A stretch of 64,000 bases of DNA from Angiostrongylus vasorum (lineage: Eukaryota > Nematoda > Chromadorea > Rhabditida > Metastrongylidae), in the NCBI GenBank assembly GCA_018806985.1, contig JADANN010000154.1, positions 29,870 to 93,869 of the forward strand, written 5' to 3'. The notes below the pieces were generated by a model. That model was given only the letters and a program-made list of their open reading frames with translations, was not told the DNA's origin and made no database searches. Positions 7,191-20,300 of this stretch are shown piece by piece. The position numbers were made by a program, and so were the translations under genes. How positions within the stretch are numbered: position 1 is the first letter of the stretch; every line of letters begins with the position of its first letter.

Positions 7191-8420
7191 ATGATTCGAG
7201 GTGATGTGCCATGGCTCGCCTCTGGGGGCGGACTGAAAGTGCCGATTTCTGCACATTATTTGAGGTGGTGTGATGTGATGCACCTCTGAGCCGCCACTGA
7301 GGTGAACTGAAAGTGCAGAAATCTGGACATGATTCGAGGTGAAGTGCCGTGGTGCACCTCTGAGGCGCCTCTGACGTGAACTGAAAGTGCAGAAATCTGG
7401 GTATGATTCGAGGTGTTGTGCCGTGGTGCACCTCCGAGGCGCCTCTGAGGTGAACTGAAAGTACCGTAACCCACATATGATTCGAGGTGAGGTGGCGTGG
7501 TGCACCTCTCACCCGCGTCTGAGGTGAACTGAAAGTACCGTAATTCACACATGATTCGAGGAGATGTGCCTCGGTGCACCTCTCTCGGGCCTCAGAGGTG
7601 AACTGAAAGTGCCGAAATCTGGACCTGATTCGAGGTCATATGCCGTGGTGCACCTCTGAGGCGCCTCTGAGGTGAGCTGAAAGTTCCGTAACCCACACAT
7701 AATTCGAGGTAATGTGTCGTGGCGCGCCCCTGGGGCGGACTGAAAGTGCCGATTTCTGCACATTATTTGAGGTGGTGTGATGTGGGGCACCTCTGAGCCG
7801 CCTCTGAGGTGAACTGAAAGTGCAGAAATCTGGACATGATTCGAGGTGATGTGCCATGGCTCGCCTCTGGGGCGGACTGAAAGTGCCGATTTCTGCACAT
7901 TATTTGAGGTGGTGTGATGTGATGCACCTCTGAGCCGCCACTGAGGTGAACTGAAAGTGCAGAAATCTGGACATGATTCGAGGTGAAGTGCCGTGGTGCA
8001 CCTCTGAGGCGCCTCTGACGTGAACTGAAAGTGCAGAAATCTGGGTATGATTCGAGGTGTTGTGCCGTGGTGCACCTCCGAGGCGCCTCTGAGGTGAACT
8101 GAAAGTACCGTAACCCACATATGATTGGAGGTGAGGTGGCGTGGTGCACCTCTCACCCCGCGTCTGAGGTGAACTGAAAGTACCGTAATTCACACATGAT
8201 TCGAGGAGATGTGCCCTCGGTGCACCTCTCTCGGGCCTCAGAGGTGAACTGAAAGTGCCGAAATCTGGACCTGATTCGAGGTCATATGCCGTGGTGCACC
8301 TCTGAGGCGCCTCTGAGGTGAGCTGAAAGTTCCGTAACCCACACATAATTCGAGGTAATGTGTCGTGGCGCGCCCCTGGGGCGGACTGAAAGTGCCGATT
8401 TCTTCACATTATTTGAGGTG
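7191..8420. repeat. Nine-monomer, 644-bp class repeat in the left zone
   Basis: The same series of variants (CTCACCCGCG, CTCTCGGGCCTCAG, TTCCGTAACCCAC and a GTGATGTG unit) appears twice about 644 bp apart, which equals seven 74-bp plus two 63-bp monomers. The CTCACCCGCG-type and CTCGGGCCTC-type monomers are confined to the left zone and do not occur in the right half of the array. Confidence 0.65.
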
Positions 8421-10410
8421 GTGTGATGTGGGGCACCTCTGAGCCGCCTCTGAGGTGAACTGAAAGTGCCGAAATCTAGACATGATTCGAGGTGATGAGC
8501 CGTGGTGCACCTCTGTAGCGCTTCTGAGGTGAACTGAAAGTGCAGAAATCTGGACATGATTCGAGGTGATGTGCCGTGGTGCACCTATGAGGCGCCTCTG
8601 AGGTGAGATGAAAGTACCGTAACCCACACATAATTCGAGGTGACGTGCCGTGGTGCACAACTGAGCTGCCCTATGAGGTAAACTGAAAGTGCAGAAATCT
8701 GGACCTGATTCGAGGTCATATGCCGTGGTGCACCTCTGAGGCGCCTCTGAGGTGAGCTGAAAGTTCCGTAACCCACACATAATTCGAGGTAATGTGTCGT
8801 GGCGCGCCCCTGGGGCGGACTGAAAGTGCCGATTTCTTCACATTATTTGAGGTGATATGCCATGGTGCACCTGTGAGGCGCCTCTGAGGTGAACTGAAAG
8901 TGCAGAAATCTGGGATATGATTCGAGGTGTTGTGCCGTGGTGCACCTCCGAGGCGCCTCTGAGGTGAACTGAAAGTGCAGAAATCTGGACATGATTCGAG
9001 GTGATGTGCCGTGGTGCACCTCTGAAGCGCCTCTGAGGTGAGACTGAAAGTGCCGTAACCCACACATGATTCGAGGTGACGTGCCGTGGTGCACCTCTGA
9101 GGCGCCTCTGAGGTGAACTGAAAGTGCAGAAATCATGGACATGATTCGAGGTGATGTGCCGTGGTGCACTTCTGAGCGCGCCTCTGAGGTGAACTGAAAG
9201 TGCAGAAATCTGGACATGATTCGAGGTGATGATGCCGTGGTGCACCTCTGAGGCGCCTCTGAGGTGAACTGAAAGTGCAGAAATCTGGGACATGATTCGA
9301 GGTGATGTGCCGTGGTGCACCTCTGAGGCGCCTCTGAGGTGAACTGAAAGTGCAGAAATCTAGATATGATTCGAGGTGATGTGCCGTGGTGCACCTCTGA
9401 GGCGCCTCTGAGGTGAACTGAAAGTGCAGAAATCTGGACATGATTCGAGGTGATGTGCCGTGGTGCACCTATGAGGCGCCTCTGAGGTGAGATGAAAGTA
9501 CCGTAACCCACACATAATTCGAGGTGACGTGCCGTGGTGCACCACTGAGCTGCCTATGAGGTGAAACTGAAAGTGCAGAAATCTGGACATGATTCGAGGT
9601 CATGTGCCGTGGTGCACCTCTGAGCCGCCTCTGAGGTGAACTGAAAGTGCCGAAATCTAGACATGATTCGAGGTGATGTGCCGTGGGGCGCCCCTGGGGC
9701 GGACTGATGGTTCCGTAACACACACATCATTCAAGGCGACGTGCCGTGGCGCACCTCTGAGGCGCCTCTGAGGTGAACTGAAAGTGCACGAAATCTGGGT
9801 ATGATTCGAGGTGTATGTGCCGTGGTGCACCTCTGAGGCGCCTCTGAGGTGAACTGAAAGTGCAGAAATCTGGATATGATTCGAGGTGATGTGCCGTGGT
9901 GCACTTCTGAAGCGCCTCTGAGGTGAACTGAAAGTGCAGAAATCTGGACATGATTCGAGGTGATGTGCCGTGGTGCACCTATGAGGCGCCTCTGAGGTGA
10001 GATGAAAGTACCGTAACCCACACATAATTCGAGGTGACGTGCCGTGGTGCACAACTGAGCTGCCTATGAGGTAAACTGAAAGTGCAGAAATATGGACATG
10101 ATTCGAGGTCATGTGCCGTGGTGCAATTCTGAGCCGCCTCTGAGGTGAACTGAAAGTGGCGAAATCTAGACATGATTCGAGGTGATGTGCCGTGGGGGCG
10201 CCCCTGGGGCGGACTGATGGTTCCGTAACACACACATCATTCAAGGCGACGTGCCGTGGCGCACCTCTGAGGCGCCTCTGAGGTGAACTGAAAGTGCAGA
10301 AATCTGGGTATGATTCGAGGTGTTGTGCCGTGGTGCACCTCTGAGGCGCCTCTGAGGTGAACTGAAAGTGCAGAAATCTGGACATGATTCGAGGTGATGT
10401 GCCATGGCTC
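8421..10410. repeat. Left-zone monomers with mixed order
   Basis: Canonical 74-bp units dominate from 8840 to 9660, including the nearest thing to a consensus monomer at 9307-9380. Some carry single-base insertions (for example GGGATATG near 8911 and ATCATGG near 9133). No clean higher-order period was found by eye. Units with CAACTGAGCTGCC and GTAGCGCTTC begin here and recur at 13-17 kb. Confidence 0.6.
9307..9380. repeat. Representative canonical 74-bp monomer
   Basis: This unit begins GTGCCGTGGTGCACCTCTG and ends CGAGGTGAT. Two CCTCTGAGG motifs are spaced 11 bp apart and flanked by CA and TG, giving a 24-bp core that is its own reverse complement except for the two central T positions. 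GAGGTG occurs twice (after the core and at the unit end) and can pair with the CACCTC of the same or the next unit. Variation among units is concentrated in this core and in the part after GAACTGAA. Confidence 0.9.
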
Positions 10411-12260
10411 GCCTCTGGGGCGGACTGAAAGTGCCGATTTCTGCGCATTATTTGAGGTGGTGTGATGTGGTGCACCTCTGAGCCGCCTCTGAGGTGAACT
10501 GAAAGTGCAGAAATCTGGACATGATTCGAGGTGATGTGCCATGGCTCGCCTCTGGGGCGGACTGAAAGTGCCGATTTCTGCGCATTATTTGAGGTGGTGT
10601 GATGTGGTGCACCTCTGAGGCGCCTCTGAGGTGAACTGAAGGTGCAGAAATCTGGACATGATTCGAGGTGATGTGCCATGGCTCGCCTCTGGGGCGGACT
10701 GATGGTTCCGTAACACACACATTTTTCAAGGTGAAGTGCCGTGGTGCACCTCTGGGGGCGCCTCTGTGGTGAAGTGAAAGTGCAGAAATCTGGGTATGAT
10801 TCGAGGTGTTGTGCCGTGGTGCACCTCTGAGGCACCTGTGAGGCGGACTGATGGTGCGGTTTTCCGCACATTATTCAAGGTGACGTGCCGTGTTGCACCT
10901 CCGAGCCGCCTCTGAGGTGAACTGAAGGTGCAGAAATCTGGACATGATTCGAGGTGATGTGCCATGGCTCGCCTCTGGGGCGGACTGAAAGTGCCGATTT
11001 CTGCGCATTATTTGAGGTGGTGTGATGTGGTGCACCTCTGAGCCGCCTCTGAGGTGAACTGAAAGTGCAGAAATCTGGACATGATTCGAGGTGATGTGCC
11101 ATGGCTCGCCTCTGGGGCGGACTGAAAGTGCCGATTTCTGCACATTATTTGAGGTGGTGTGATGTGATGCACCTCTGAGCCGCCACTGAGGTGAACTGAA
11201 AGTGCAGAAATCTGGACATGATTCGAGGTGAAGTGCCGTGGTGCACCTCTGAGGCGCCTCTGACGTGAACTGAAAGTGCAGAAATCTGGGTATGATTCGA
11301 GGTGTTGTGCCGTGGTGCACCTCCGAGGCGCCTCTGAGGTGAACTGAAAGTACCGTAACCCACATATGATTCGAGGTGAGGTGGCGTGGTGCACCTCTCA
11401 CCCGCGTCTGAGGTGAACTGAAAGTACCGTAATTCACACATTATTCGAGGAGATGTGCCTCGGTGCACCTCTCTCGGGCCTCAGAGGTGAACTGAAAGTG
11501 CCGAAATCTGGACCTGATTCGAGGTCATATGCCGTGGTGCACCTCTGAGGCGCCTCTGAGGTGAGCTGAAAGTTCCGTAACCCACACATAATTCGAGGTA
11601 ATGTGTCGTGGCGCGCCCCTGGGGCGGACTGAAAGTGCCGATTTCTGCACATTATTTGAGGTGGTGTGATGTGGGGCACCTCTGAGCCGCCTCTGAGGTG
11701 AACTGAAAGTGCAGAAATCTGGACATGATTCGAGGTGATGTGCCATGGCTCGCCTCTGGGGCGGACTGAAAGTGCCGATTTCTGCACATTATTTGAGGTG
11801 GTGTGATGTGGTGCACCTCTGAGCCGCCTCTGAGGTGAACTGAAAGTGCAGAAATCTGGACATGATTCGAGGTGATGTGCCATGGCTCGCCTCTGGGGCG
11901 GACTGAAAGTGCCGATTTCTGCACATTATTTGAGGTGGTGTGATGTGATGCACCTCTGAGCCGCCACTGAGGTGAACTGAAAGTGCAGAAATCTGGACAT
12001 GATTCGAGGTGAAGTGCCGTGGTGCACCTCTGAGGCGCCTCTGACGTGAACTGAAAGTGCAGAAATCTGGGTATGATTCGAGGTGTTGTGCCGTGGTGCA
12101 CCTCCGAGGCGCCTCTGAGGTGAACTGAAAGTACCGTAACCCACATATGATTCGAGGTGAGGTGGCGTGGTGCACCTCTCACCCGCGTCTGAGGTGAACT
12201 GAAAGTACCGTAATTCACACATGATTCGAGGAGATGTGCCTCGGTGCACCTCTCTCGGGC
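10411..12260. repeat. Duplicate of the 6.5-8.2 kb block, offset about 3.89 kb
   Basis: The series of monomers from about 6.5 kb to 8.0 kb recurs here with an offset of 3889-3891 bp (for example the GTGCCGTGTTGCACC start at 6994 and 10885). Very few differences are visible over more than 1.3 kb. A further local copy follows at an offset of 781 bp (eight 74-bp plus three 63-bp monomers), so that the 11.1-11.5 kb part is repeated at 11.9-12.25 kb. Confidence 0.8.
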
Positions 12261-13092
12261 CTCAGAGGTGAACTGAAAGTGCAGAAATCTGGACATGATT
12301 CGAGGTGATATGCCATGGTGCACCTGTGAGGCGCCTCTGAGGTGAACTGAAAGTGCAGAAATCTGGACCTGATTCGAGGTCATATGCCGTGGTGCACCTC
12401 TGAGGCGCCTCTGAGGTGAGCTGAAAGTTCCGTAACCCACACATAATTCGAGGTAATGTGTCGTGGCGCGCCCCCTGGGGCGGACTGAAAGTGCCGATTT
12501 CTGCACATTATTTGAGGTGGTGTGATGTGGGGGCACCTCTGAGCCGCCTCTGAGGTGAACTGAAAGTGCAGAAATCTGGACATGATTCGAGGTGATGTGC
12601 CATGGCTCGCCTCTGGGGCGGACTGAAAGTGCCGATTTCTGCACATTATTTGAGGTGGTGTGATGTGATGCACCTCTGAGCCGCCACTGAGGTGAACTGA
12701 AAGTGCAGAAATCTGGACATGATTCGAGGTGAAGTGCCGTGGTGCACCTCTGAGGCGCCTCTGAGGTGAACTGAAAGTACCGTAACCCACATATGATTCG
12801 AGGTGAGGTGGCGTGGTGCACCTCTCACCCGCGTCTGAGGTGAACTGAAAGTACCGTAATTCACACATGATTCGAGGAGATGTGCCTCGGTGCACCTCTC
12901 TCGGGCCTCAGAGGTGAACTGAAAGTGCCGAAATCTGGACCTGATTCGAGGTCATATGCCGTGGTGCACCTCTGAGGCGCCTCTGAGGTGAGCTGAAAGT
13001 TCCGTAACCCACACATAATTCGAGGTAATGTGTCGTGGCGCGCCCCTGGGGCGGACTGAAAGTGCCGATTTCTGCACATTATTTGAGGTGGT
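12261..13092. repeat. Third, rearranged copy of the left-zone block
   Basis: The same left-zone variants (CTCACCCGCG, CTCGGGCCTC, GTAATGTGTCGTGG) appear again with some monomers missing compared with the 11.1-12.2 kb copy. Unequal exchange within an already duplicated block would explain this. Confidence 0.6.
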
Positions 13093-16000
13093 GTGATGTG
13101 GGGCACTTCTGAGCCGCCTCTGAGGTGAACTGAAAGTGCCGAAATCTAGACATGATTCGAGGTGATGAGCCGTGGTGCACCTCTGTAGCGCTTCTGAGGT
13201 GAACTGAAAGTGCAGAAATCTGGACATGATTCGAGGTGATATGCCATGGTGCACCTGTGAGGCGCCTCTGAGGTGAACTGAAAGTGCAGAAATCTGGATA
13301 TGATTCGAGGTGATGTGCCGTGGTGCACTTCTGAAGCGCCTCTGAGGTGAACTGAAAGTGCAGAAATCTGGACATGATTGGAGGTGATGTGCCGTGGTGC
13401 ACCTATGAGGCGCCTCTGAGGTGAGATGAAAGTACCGTAACCCACACATAATTCGAGGTGACGTGCCGTGGTGCACAACTGAGCTGCCTATGAGGTAAAC
13501 TGAAAGTGCAGAAATATGGACATGATTCGAGGTCATGTGCCGTGGTGCAATTCTGAGCCGCCTCTGAGGTGAACTGAAAGTGGCGAAATCTAGACATGAT
13601 TCGAGGTGATGTGCCGTGGGGCGCCCCTGGGGGCGGACTGATGGTTCCGTAACACACACATCATTCAAGGCGACGTGCCGTGGCGCACCTCTGAGGCGCC
13701 TCTGAGGTGAACTGAAAGTGCAGAAATCTGGGTATGATTCGAGGTGTTGTGCCGTGGTGCACCTCCGAGGCGCCTCTGAGGTGAACTGAAAGTACCGTAA
13801 CTTACATATGATTCGAGGTGAGGTGGCGTGGTGCACCTCTCACGCGCGTCTGAGGTGAACTGAAAGTACCGTAACCCACATATGATTCGAGGTGAGGTGG
13901 CGTGGTGCACCTCTCACGCGCGTCTGAGGTGAACTGAAAGTACCGTAACCCACACATGATTCGAGGTGATGTGCCTCGCTGCACCTCTGTCGGGATTCAG
14001 AAGTGAACTGAAAGTGCCAAAATCTGGACCTGATTCGAGGTGATATGCCGTGGTGCACCTCTGAGGCGCCTCTGAGGTGAACTGAAGGTGCAGAAATCTG
14101 GACATGATTCGAGGTGATGTGCCATGGCTGGCCTCTGGGGCGGACTGATGGTTCCGTAACACACACATTTTTCAAGGTGAAGTGCCGTGGGGGCACCTCT
14201 GAGGCGCCTCTGAGGTGAACTGAAAGGTGCAGAAATCTGGACATGATTCGAGGTGATGTGCCATGGACCGCCTCTGGGGCGGACTGATGGTTCCGTAACA
14301 CACACATTTTTCAAGGTGAAGTGCCGTGGTGCACCTCCCGAGGCGCCTCTGAGGTGAACTTGAAGTGCTGATTTCTGGACATGATTCGAGGTGATATGCC
14401 GTGGTGCACCTCTGAGGCGCCTCTGAGGTGAACTGAAAGTACCGTAACCCACACATAATTCGAGGTAATGTGTCGTGGCGCGCCCCTGGGGGCGGACTGA
14501 AAGTGCCGATTTCTGCACAATATTTGAGGTGGTGTGATGTGGGGCACTTCTGAGCCGCCTCTGAGGTGAACTGAAAGTGCCGAAATCTAGACATGATTCG
14601 AGGTGATGAGCCGTGGTGCACCTCTGTAGCGCTTCTGAGGTGAACTGAAAGTGCAGAAATCTGGACATGATTCGAGGTGATATGCCATGGTGCACCTGTG
14701 AGGCGCCTCTGAGGTGAACTGAAAGTGCAGAAATCTGGACCTGATTCGAGGTCATATGCCGTGGTGCACCTCTGAGGCGCCTCTGAGGTGAGCTGAAAGT
14801 TCCGTAACCCACACATAATTCGAGGTAATGTGTCGTGGCGCGCCCTGGGGCGGACTGAAAGTGCCGATTTCTGCACATTATTTGAGGTGGTGTGATGTGG
14901 GGCACTTCTGAGCCGCCTCTGAGGTGAACTGAAAGTGCCGAAATCTAGACATGATTCGAGGTGATGAGCCGTGGTGCACCTCTGTAGCGCTTCTGAGGTG
15001 AACTGAAAGTGCAGAAATCTGGACATGATTCGAGGTGATATGCCATGGTGCACCTGTGAGGCGCCTCTGAGGTGAACTGAAAGTGCAGAAATCTGGATAT
15101 GATTCGAGGTGATGTGCCGTGGTGCACTTCTGAAGCGCCTCTGAGGTGAACTGAAAGTGCAGAAATCTGGACATGATTGGAGGTGATGTGCCGTGGTGCA
15201 CCTATGAGGCGCCTCTGAGGTGAGATGAAAGTACCGTAACCCACACATAATTCGAGGTGACGTGCCGTGGTGCACAACTGAGCTGCCTATGAGGTAAACT
15301 GAAAGTGCAGAAATATGGACATGATTCGAGGTCATGTGCCGTGGTGCAATTCTGAGCCGCCTCTGAGGTGAACTGAAAGTGGCGAAATCTAGACATGATT
15401 CGAGGTGATGTGCCGTGGGGCGCCCCTGGGGCGGACTGATGGTTCCGTAACACACACATCATTCAAGGCGACGTGCCGTGGCGCACCTCTGAGGGCGCCT
15501 CTGAGGTGAACTGAAAGTGCAGAAATCTGGGTATGATTCGAGGTGTTGTGCCGTGGTGCACCTCCGAGGCGCCTCTGAGGTGAACTGAAAGTACCGTAAC
15601 TTACATATGATTCGAGGTGAGGTGGCGTGGTGCACCTCTCACGCGCGTCTGAGGTGAACTGAAAGTACCGTAACCCACATATGATTCGAGGAGAGGTGGC
15701 GTGGTGCACCTCTCACGCGCGTCTGAGGTGAACTGAAAGTACCGTAACCCACACATGATTCGAGGTGATGTGCCTCGCTGCACCTCTGTCGGGATTCAGA
15801 AGTGAACTGAAAGTGTTAAAATCTGGACCTGATTCGAGGTGATATGCCGTGGTGCACCTCTGAGGCGCCTCTGAGGTGAACTGAAGGTGCAGAAATCTGG
15901 ACATGATTCGAGGTGATGTGCCATGGCTGGCCTCTGGGGCGGACTGATGGTTCCGTAACACACACATTTTTCAAGGTGAAGTGCCGTGGGGCACCTCTGA

Positions 16001-17300
16001 GGCGCCTCTGAGGTGAACTGAAGGTGCAGAAATCTGGACATGATTCGAGGTGATGTGCCATGGACCGCCTCTGGGGCGGACTGATGGTTCCGTAACACAC
16101 ACATTTTTCAAGGTGAAGTGCCGTGGTGCACCTCCGAGGCGCCTCTGAGGTGAACTTGAAGTGCTGATTTCTGGACATGATTCGAGGTGATATGCCGTGG
16201 TGCACCTCTGAGGCGCCTCTGAGGTGAACTGAAAGTACCGTAACCCACACATAATTCGAGGTAATGTGTCGTGGCGCGCCCCTGGGGCGGACTGAAAGTG
16301 CCGATTTCTGCACAATATTTGAGGTGGTGTGATGTGGGGCACTTCTGAGCCGCCTCTGAGGTGAACTGAAAGTGCCGAAATCTAGACATGATTCGAGGTG
16401 ATGAGCCGTGGTGCACCTCTGTAGCGCTTCTGAGGTGAACTGAAAGTGCAGAAATCTGGACATGATTCGAGGTGATATGCCATGGTGCACCTGTGAGGCG
16501 CCTCTGAGGTGAACTGAAAGTGCAGAAATCTGGACCTGATTCGAGGTCATATGCCGTGGTGCACCTCTGAGGCGCCTCTGAGGTGAGCTGAAAGTTCCGT
16601 AACCCACACATAATTCGAGGTAATGTGTCGTGGCGCGCCTCTGGGGCGGACTGAAAGTGCCGATTTCTGCACATTATTTGAGGTGGTGTGATGTGGGGCA
16701 CTTCTGAGCCGCCTCTGAGGTGAACTGAAAGTGCCGAAATCTAGACATGATTCGAGGTGATGAGCCGTGGTGCACCTCTGTAGCGCTTCTGAGGTGAACT
16801 GAAAGTGCAGAAATCTGGACATGATTCGAGGTGATATGCCATGGTGCACCTGTGAGGCGCCTCTGAGGTGAACTGAAAGTGCAGAAATCTGGATATGATT
16901 CGAGGTGATGTGCCGTGGTGCACTTCTGAAGCGCCTCTGAGGTGAACTGAAAGTGCAGAAATCTGGACATGATTGGAGGTGATGTGCCGTGGTGCACCTC
17001 TGAGGCGCCTCTGAGGTGAGATGAAAGTACCGTAACCCACACATAATTCGAGGTGACGTGCCGTGGTGCACAACTGAGCTGCCTATGAGGTAAACTGAAA
17101 GTGCAGAAATATGGACATGATTCGAGGTCATGTGCCGTGGTGCAATTCTGAGCCGCCTCTGAGGTGAACTGAAAGTGGCGAAATCTAGACATGATTCGAG
17201 GTGATGTGCCGTGGCGCGCCCCTGGGGCGGACTGATGGTTCCGTAACACACACATCATTCAAGGCGACGTGCCGTGGCGCACCTCTGAGGCGCCTCTGAG
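13093..17300. repeat. Twenty-five-monomer higher-order repeat of about 1.8 kb, about 2.3 copies
   Basis: Copies begin at 13093, 14892 and 16688, each marked by GTGATGTGGGGCACTTCTG. The lengths are 1799 and 1796 bp, matching twenty 74-bp plus five 63-bp monomers (1795) with a few extra bases. The short units sit at about 13614, 14118, 14258, 14475 and 14835 in the first copy and at corresponding positions in the second. The third copy breaks off near 17.25-17.3 kb, where a new zone begins. Confidence 0.85.
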
Positions 17301-20300
17301 GTGAACTGAAAGTGCAGAAATCTGGGACATGATTCGAGGTGATGTGCCGTGGTGCACCTCCGAGGCGCCTCTGAGGTGAACTGAAAGTACCGTAACCCAC
17401 ATATGATTCGAGGTGAGGTGGCGTGGTGCACCTCTCACGCGCGTCTGAGGTGAACTGAAAGTACCGTAACCCACATATGATTCGAGGTGAGGTGGCGTGG
17501 TGCACCTCTGCACGCGCCTCTGAGGTGAACTGAAAGTGCCGAAATCTAGACATGATTCGAGGTGATGTGCCGTGGTGCACCTCTGTAGGCGCTTCTGAGG
17601 TGAACTGAAAGTGCAGAAATCTGGACATGATTCGAGGTGATATGCCGTGGTGCACCTCTGAGGCGCCTCTGAGGTGAACTGAAAGTGCAGAAATCTGGAC
17701 ATGATTCGAGGTCATGTGCCGTGGTGCACCTCTGAGGCGCCTCTGAGGTGAACTGAAAGTTCCGTAACCCACACATGATTCGAGGTGATGTGCCGTGGCG
17801 CGCCCTCTGAGCGCCTCTGAGGTGAACTGAAAGTGCCGAAATCTGCACATTATTTCGAGGTGATGTGCCGTGGTGCACCTCTGAGCCGCCTCTGAGGTGA
17901 ACTGAAAGTGCCGAAATCTAGACATGATTCGAGGTGATGTGCCGTGGTGCACCTCTGTAGCGCATCTGAGGTGAACTGAAAGTGCAGAAATCTGGACATG
18001 ATTCGAGGTGATATGCCGTGGTGCACCTCTGAGGGCGCCTCTGAGGTGAACTGAAAGTGCACGAAATCTGGACATGATTCGAGGTGATGTGCCGTGGTGC
18101 ACCTCTGAGGCGCCTCTGAGGTGAACTGAAAGTGCAGAAATCTGGACATGATTCGAGGTGATGTGCCGTGGTGCACCTCTGAGGCGCCTCTGAGGTGAGA
18201 CTGAAAGTACCGTAACCCACACATGATTCGAGGTGACGTGCCGTGGTGCACCTCTGAGCCGCCTCTGAGGTGAACTGAAAGTGCAGAAATCTGGACATGA
18301 TTCGAGGTCATGTGCCGTGGTGCACCTCTGAGCCGCCTCTGAGGTGAACTGAAAGTGCAGAAATCTGGACATGATTCGAGGTGATGTGCCGTGGCTCGCC
18401 TCTGGGGCGGACTGATGGTTCCGTAACACACACATCATTCAAGGTGACGTGCCGTGGTGCACCTCTGAGGCGCCTCTGAGGTGAACTGAAAGTGCAGAAA
18501 TCTGGGACATGATTCGAGGTGATGTGCCGTGGTGCACCTCTGAGGCGCCTCTGAGGTGAACTGAAAGTACCGTAACCCACACATGATTCGAGGTGACGTG
18601 GCGTGGTGCACCTCTGACGCGCCTCTGAGGTGAACTGAAAGTGCAGAAATCTGGACTATGATTCGAGGTGATGTGCCGTGGTGCACCTCTGACGCGGGCC
18701 TGAGGTGAACTGAAAGTACCGTAACCCACACATGATTCGAGGTGATGTGCCGTGGTGCACCTCTGAGCCGCCTCTGAGGTGAACTGAAAGTGCCAGAAAT
18801 CTGGACATGATTCGAGGTGATGTGCCGTGGTGCACCTCTGAGGCGCCTCTGAGGTGAACTGAAGGTGCAGAAATCTGGACATGATTCGAGGTGATGTGCC
18901 ATGGCTCGCCTCTGGGGCGGACTGATGGTTCCGTAACACACACATTTTCAAGGTGACGTGCCGTGGTGCACCTCTGAGGCGCCTCTGAGGTGAACTTGAA
19001 GTGCTGATTTCTGGACATGATTCGAGGTGATATGCCGTGGTGCACCTCTGAGGCGCCTCTGAGGTGAACTGAAAGTACCGTAACCCACACATGATTCGAG
19101 GTAATGTGTCGTGGCGCGCCCTCTGGGGCGGACTGAAAGTGCCGATTTCTGCACAATATTTCGAGGTGACGTGACGTGGTGCACCTCTGAGGCGCCTCTG
19201 AGGTGAACTGAAGGTGCAGAAATCTGGACATGATTCGAGGTGATGTGCCATGGCTCGCCTCTGGGGCGGACTGATGGTTCCGTAACACACACATTTTTCA
19301 AGGTGAAGTGCCGTGGTGCACCTCTGAGGCGCCTCTGAGGTGAACTTGAAGTGCTGATTTCTGGACATCATTCGAGGTGATATGCCGTGGAGCACCTCTG
19401 AGGCGCCTCTGAGGTGAACAGAAGGTGCAGAAACCTGGACATGATTCGAGGTGATGTGCCGTGGTGCACCTACTGAAGCGCCTCTGAGGGTGAACTGAAA
19501 GTGCAGAAATCTGGGACATGATTCGAGGTGATGGGCCATGGCGCGCCTCTGTCGCGGACCTGAGGTGAACTGAAAGTACCGTAACCCACACATGATTCGA
19601 GGTCACGTGCCGTGGTGCACCTCTGTAGCGCCTCTGAGGTGAACTGAAAGTGCAGAAATCTGGACATGATTCGAGGGTGATGTGCCATGGCGCGCCTCTG
19701 TCGCGGACCTGAGGTGAACTGAAAGTACCGTAACCCACACATGATTCGAGGTGACGTGCCGTGGTGCACAACTGAGGCGCCTCTGAGGTGAACTTGAAGT
19801 GCTAGATTTCTGGACATGATTCGAGGTCATGTGCCGTGGTGCACCTCTGAGGCACCTCTGAGGTGAACTGAAAGTGCAGAAATCTGGACATGATTCGAGG
19901 TGATGTGCCGTGGCTCGCCTCTGGGGCGGACTGATGGTTCCGTAACACACACATTTATTTCAAGGTGAAGTGCCGTGGTGCACCTCTGAGGCGCCTCTGA
20001 GGTGAACTGAAAGTGCAGAAATCTGGAGATGATTCGAGGTGATGTGCCCACATAATTAAAGGTGACGTGCCGTGGTGCACCTCTGAGGCGCCTCTGAGGT
20101 GAACTTGAAGTGCTGATTTCTGGCCATTATTCGAGGTGATATGCCGTGGTGCACCTCTGAGGCGCCTCTGAGGTGAACTGAAAGTGCAGAAATCTGGACA
20201 TGATTCGAGGTGATGTGCCGCGGTGCACCTCTGTAGCGCTTCTGAGGTGAACTGAAAGTGCAGAAATCTGGACATGATTCGAGGTGATGGGCCATGGCGC

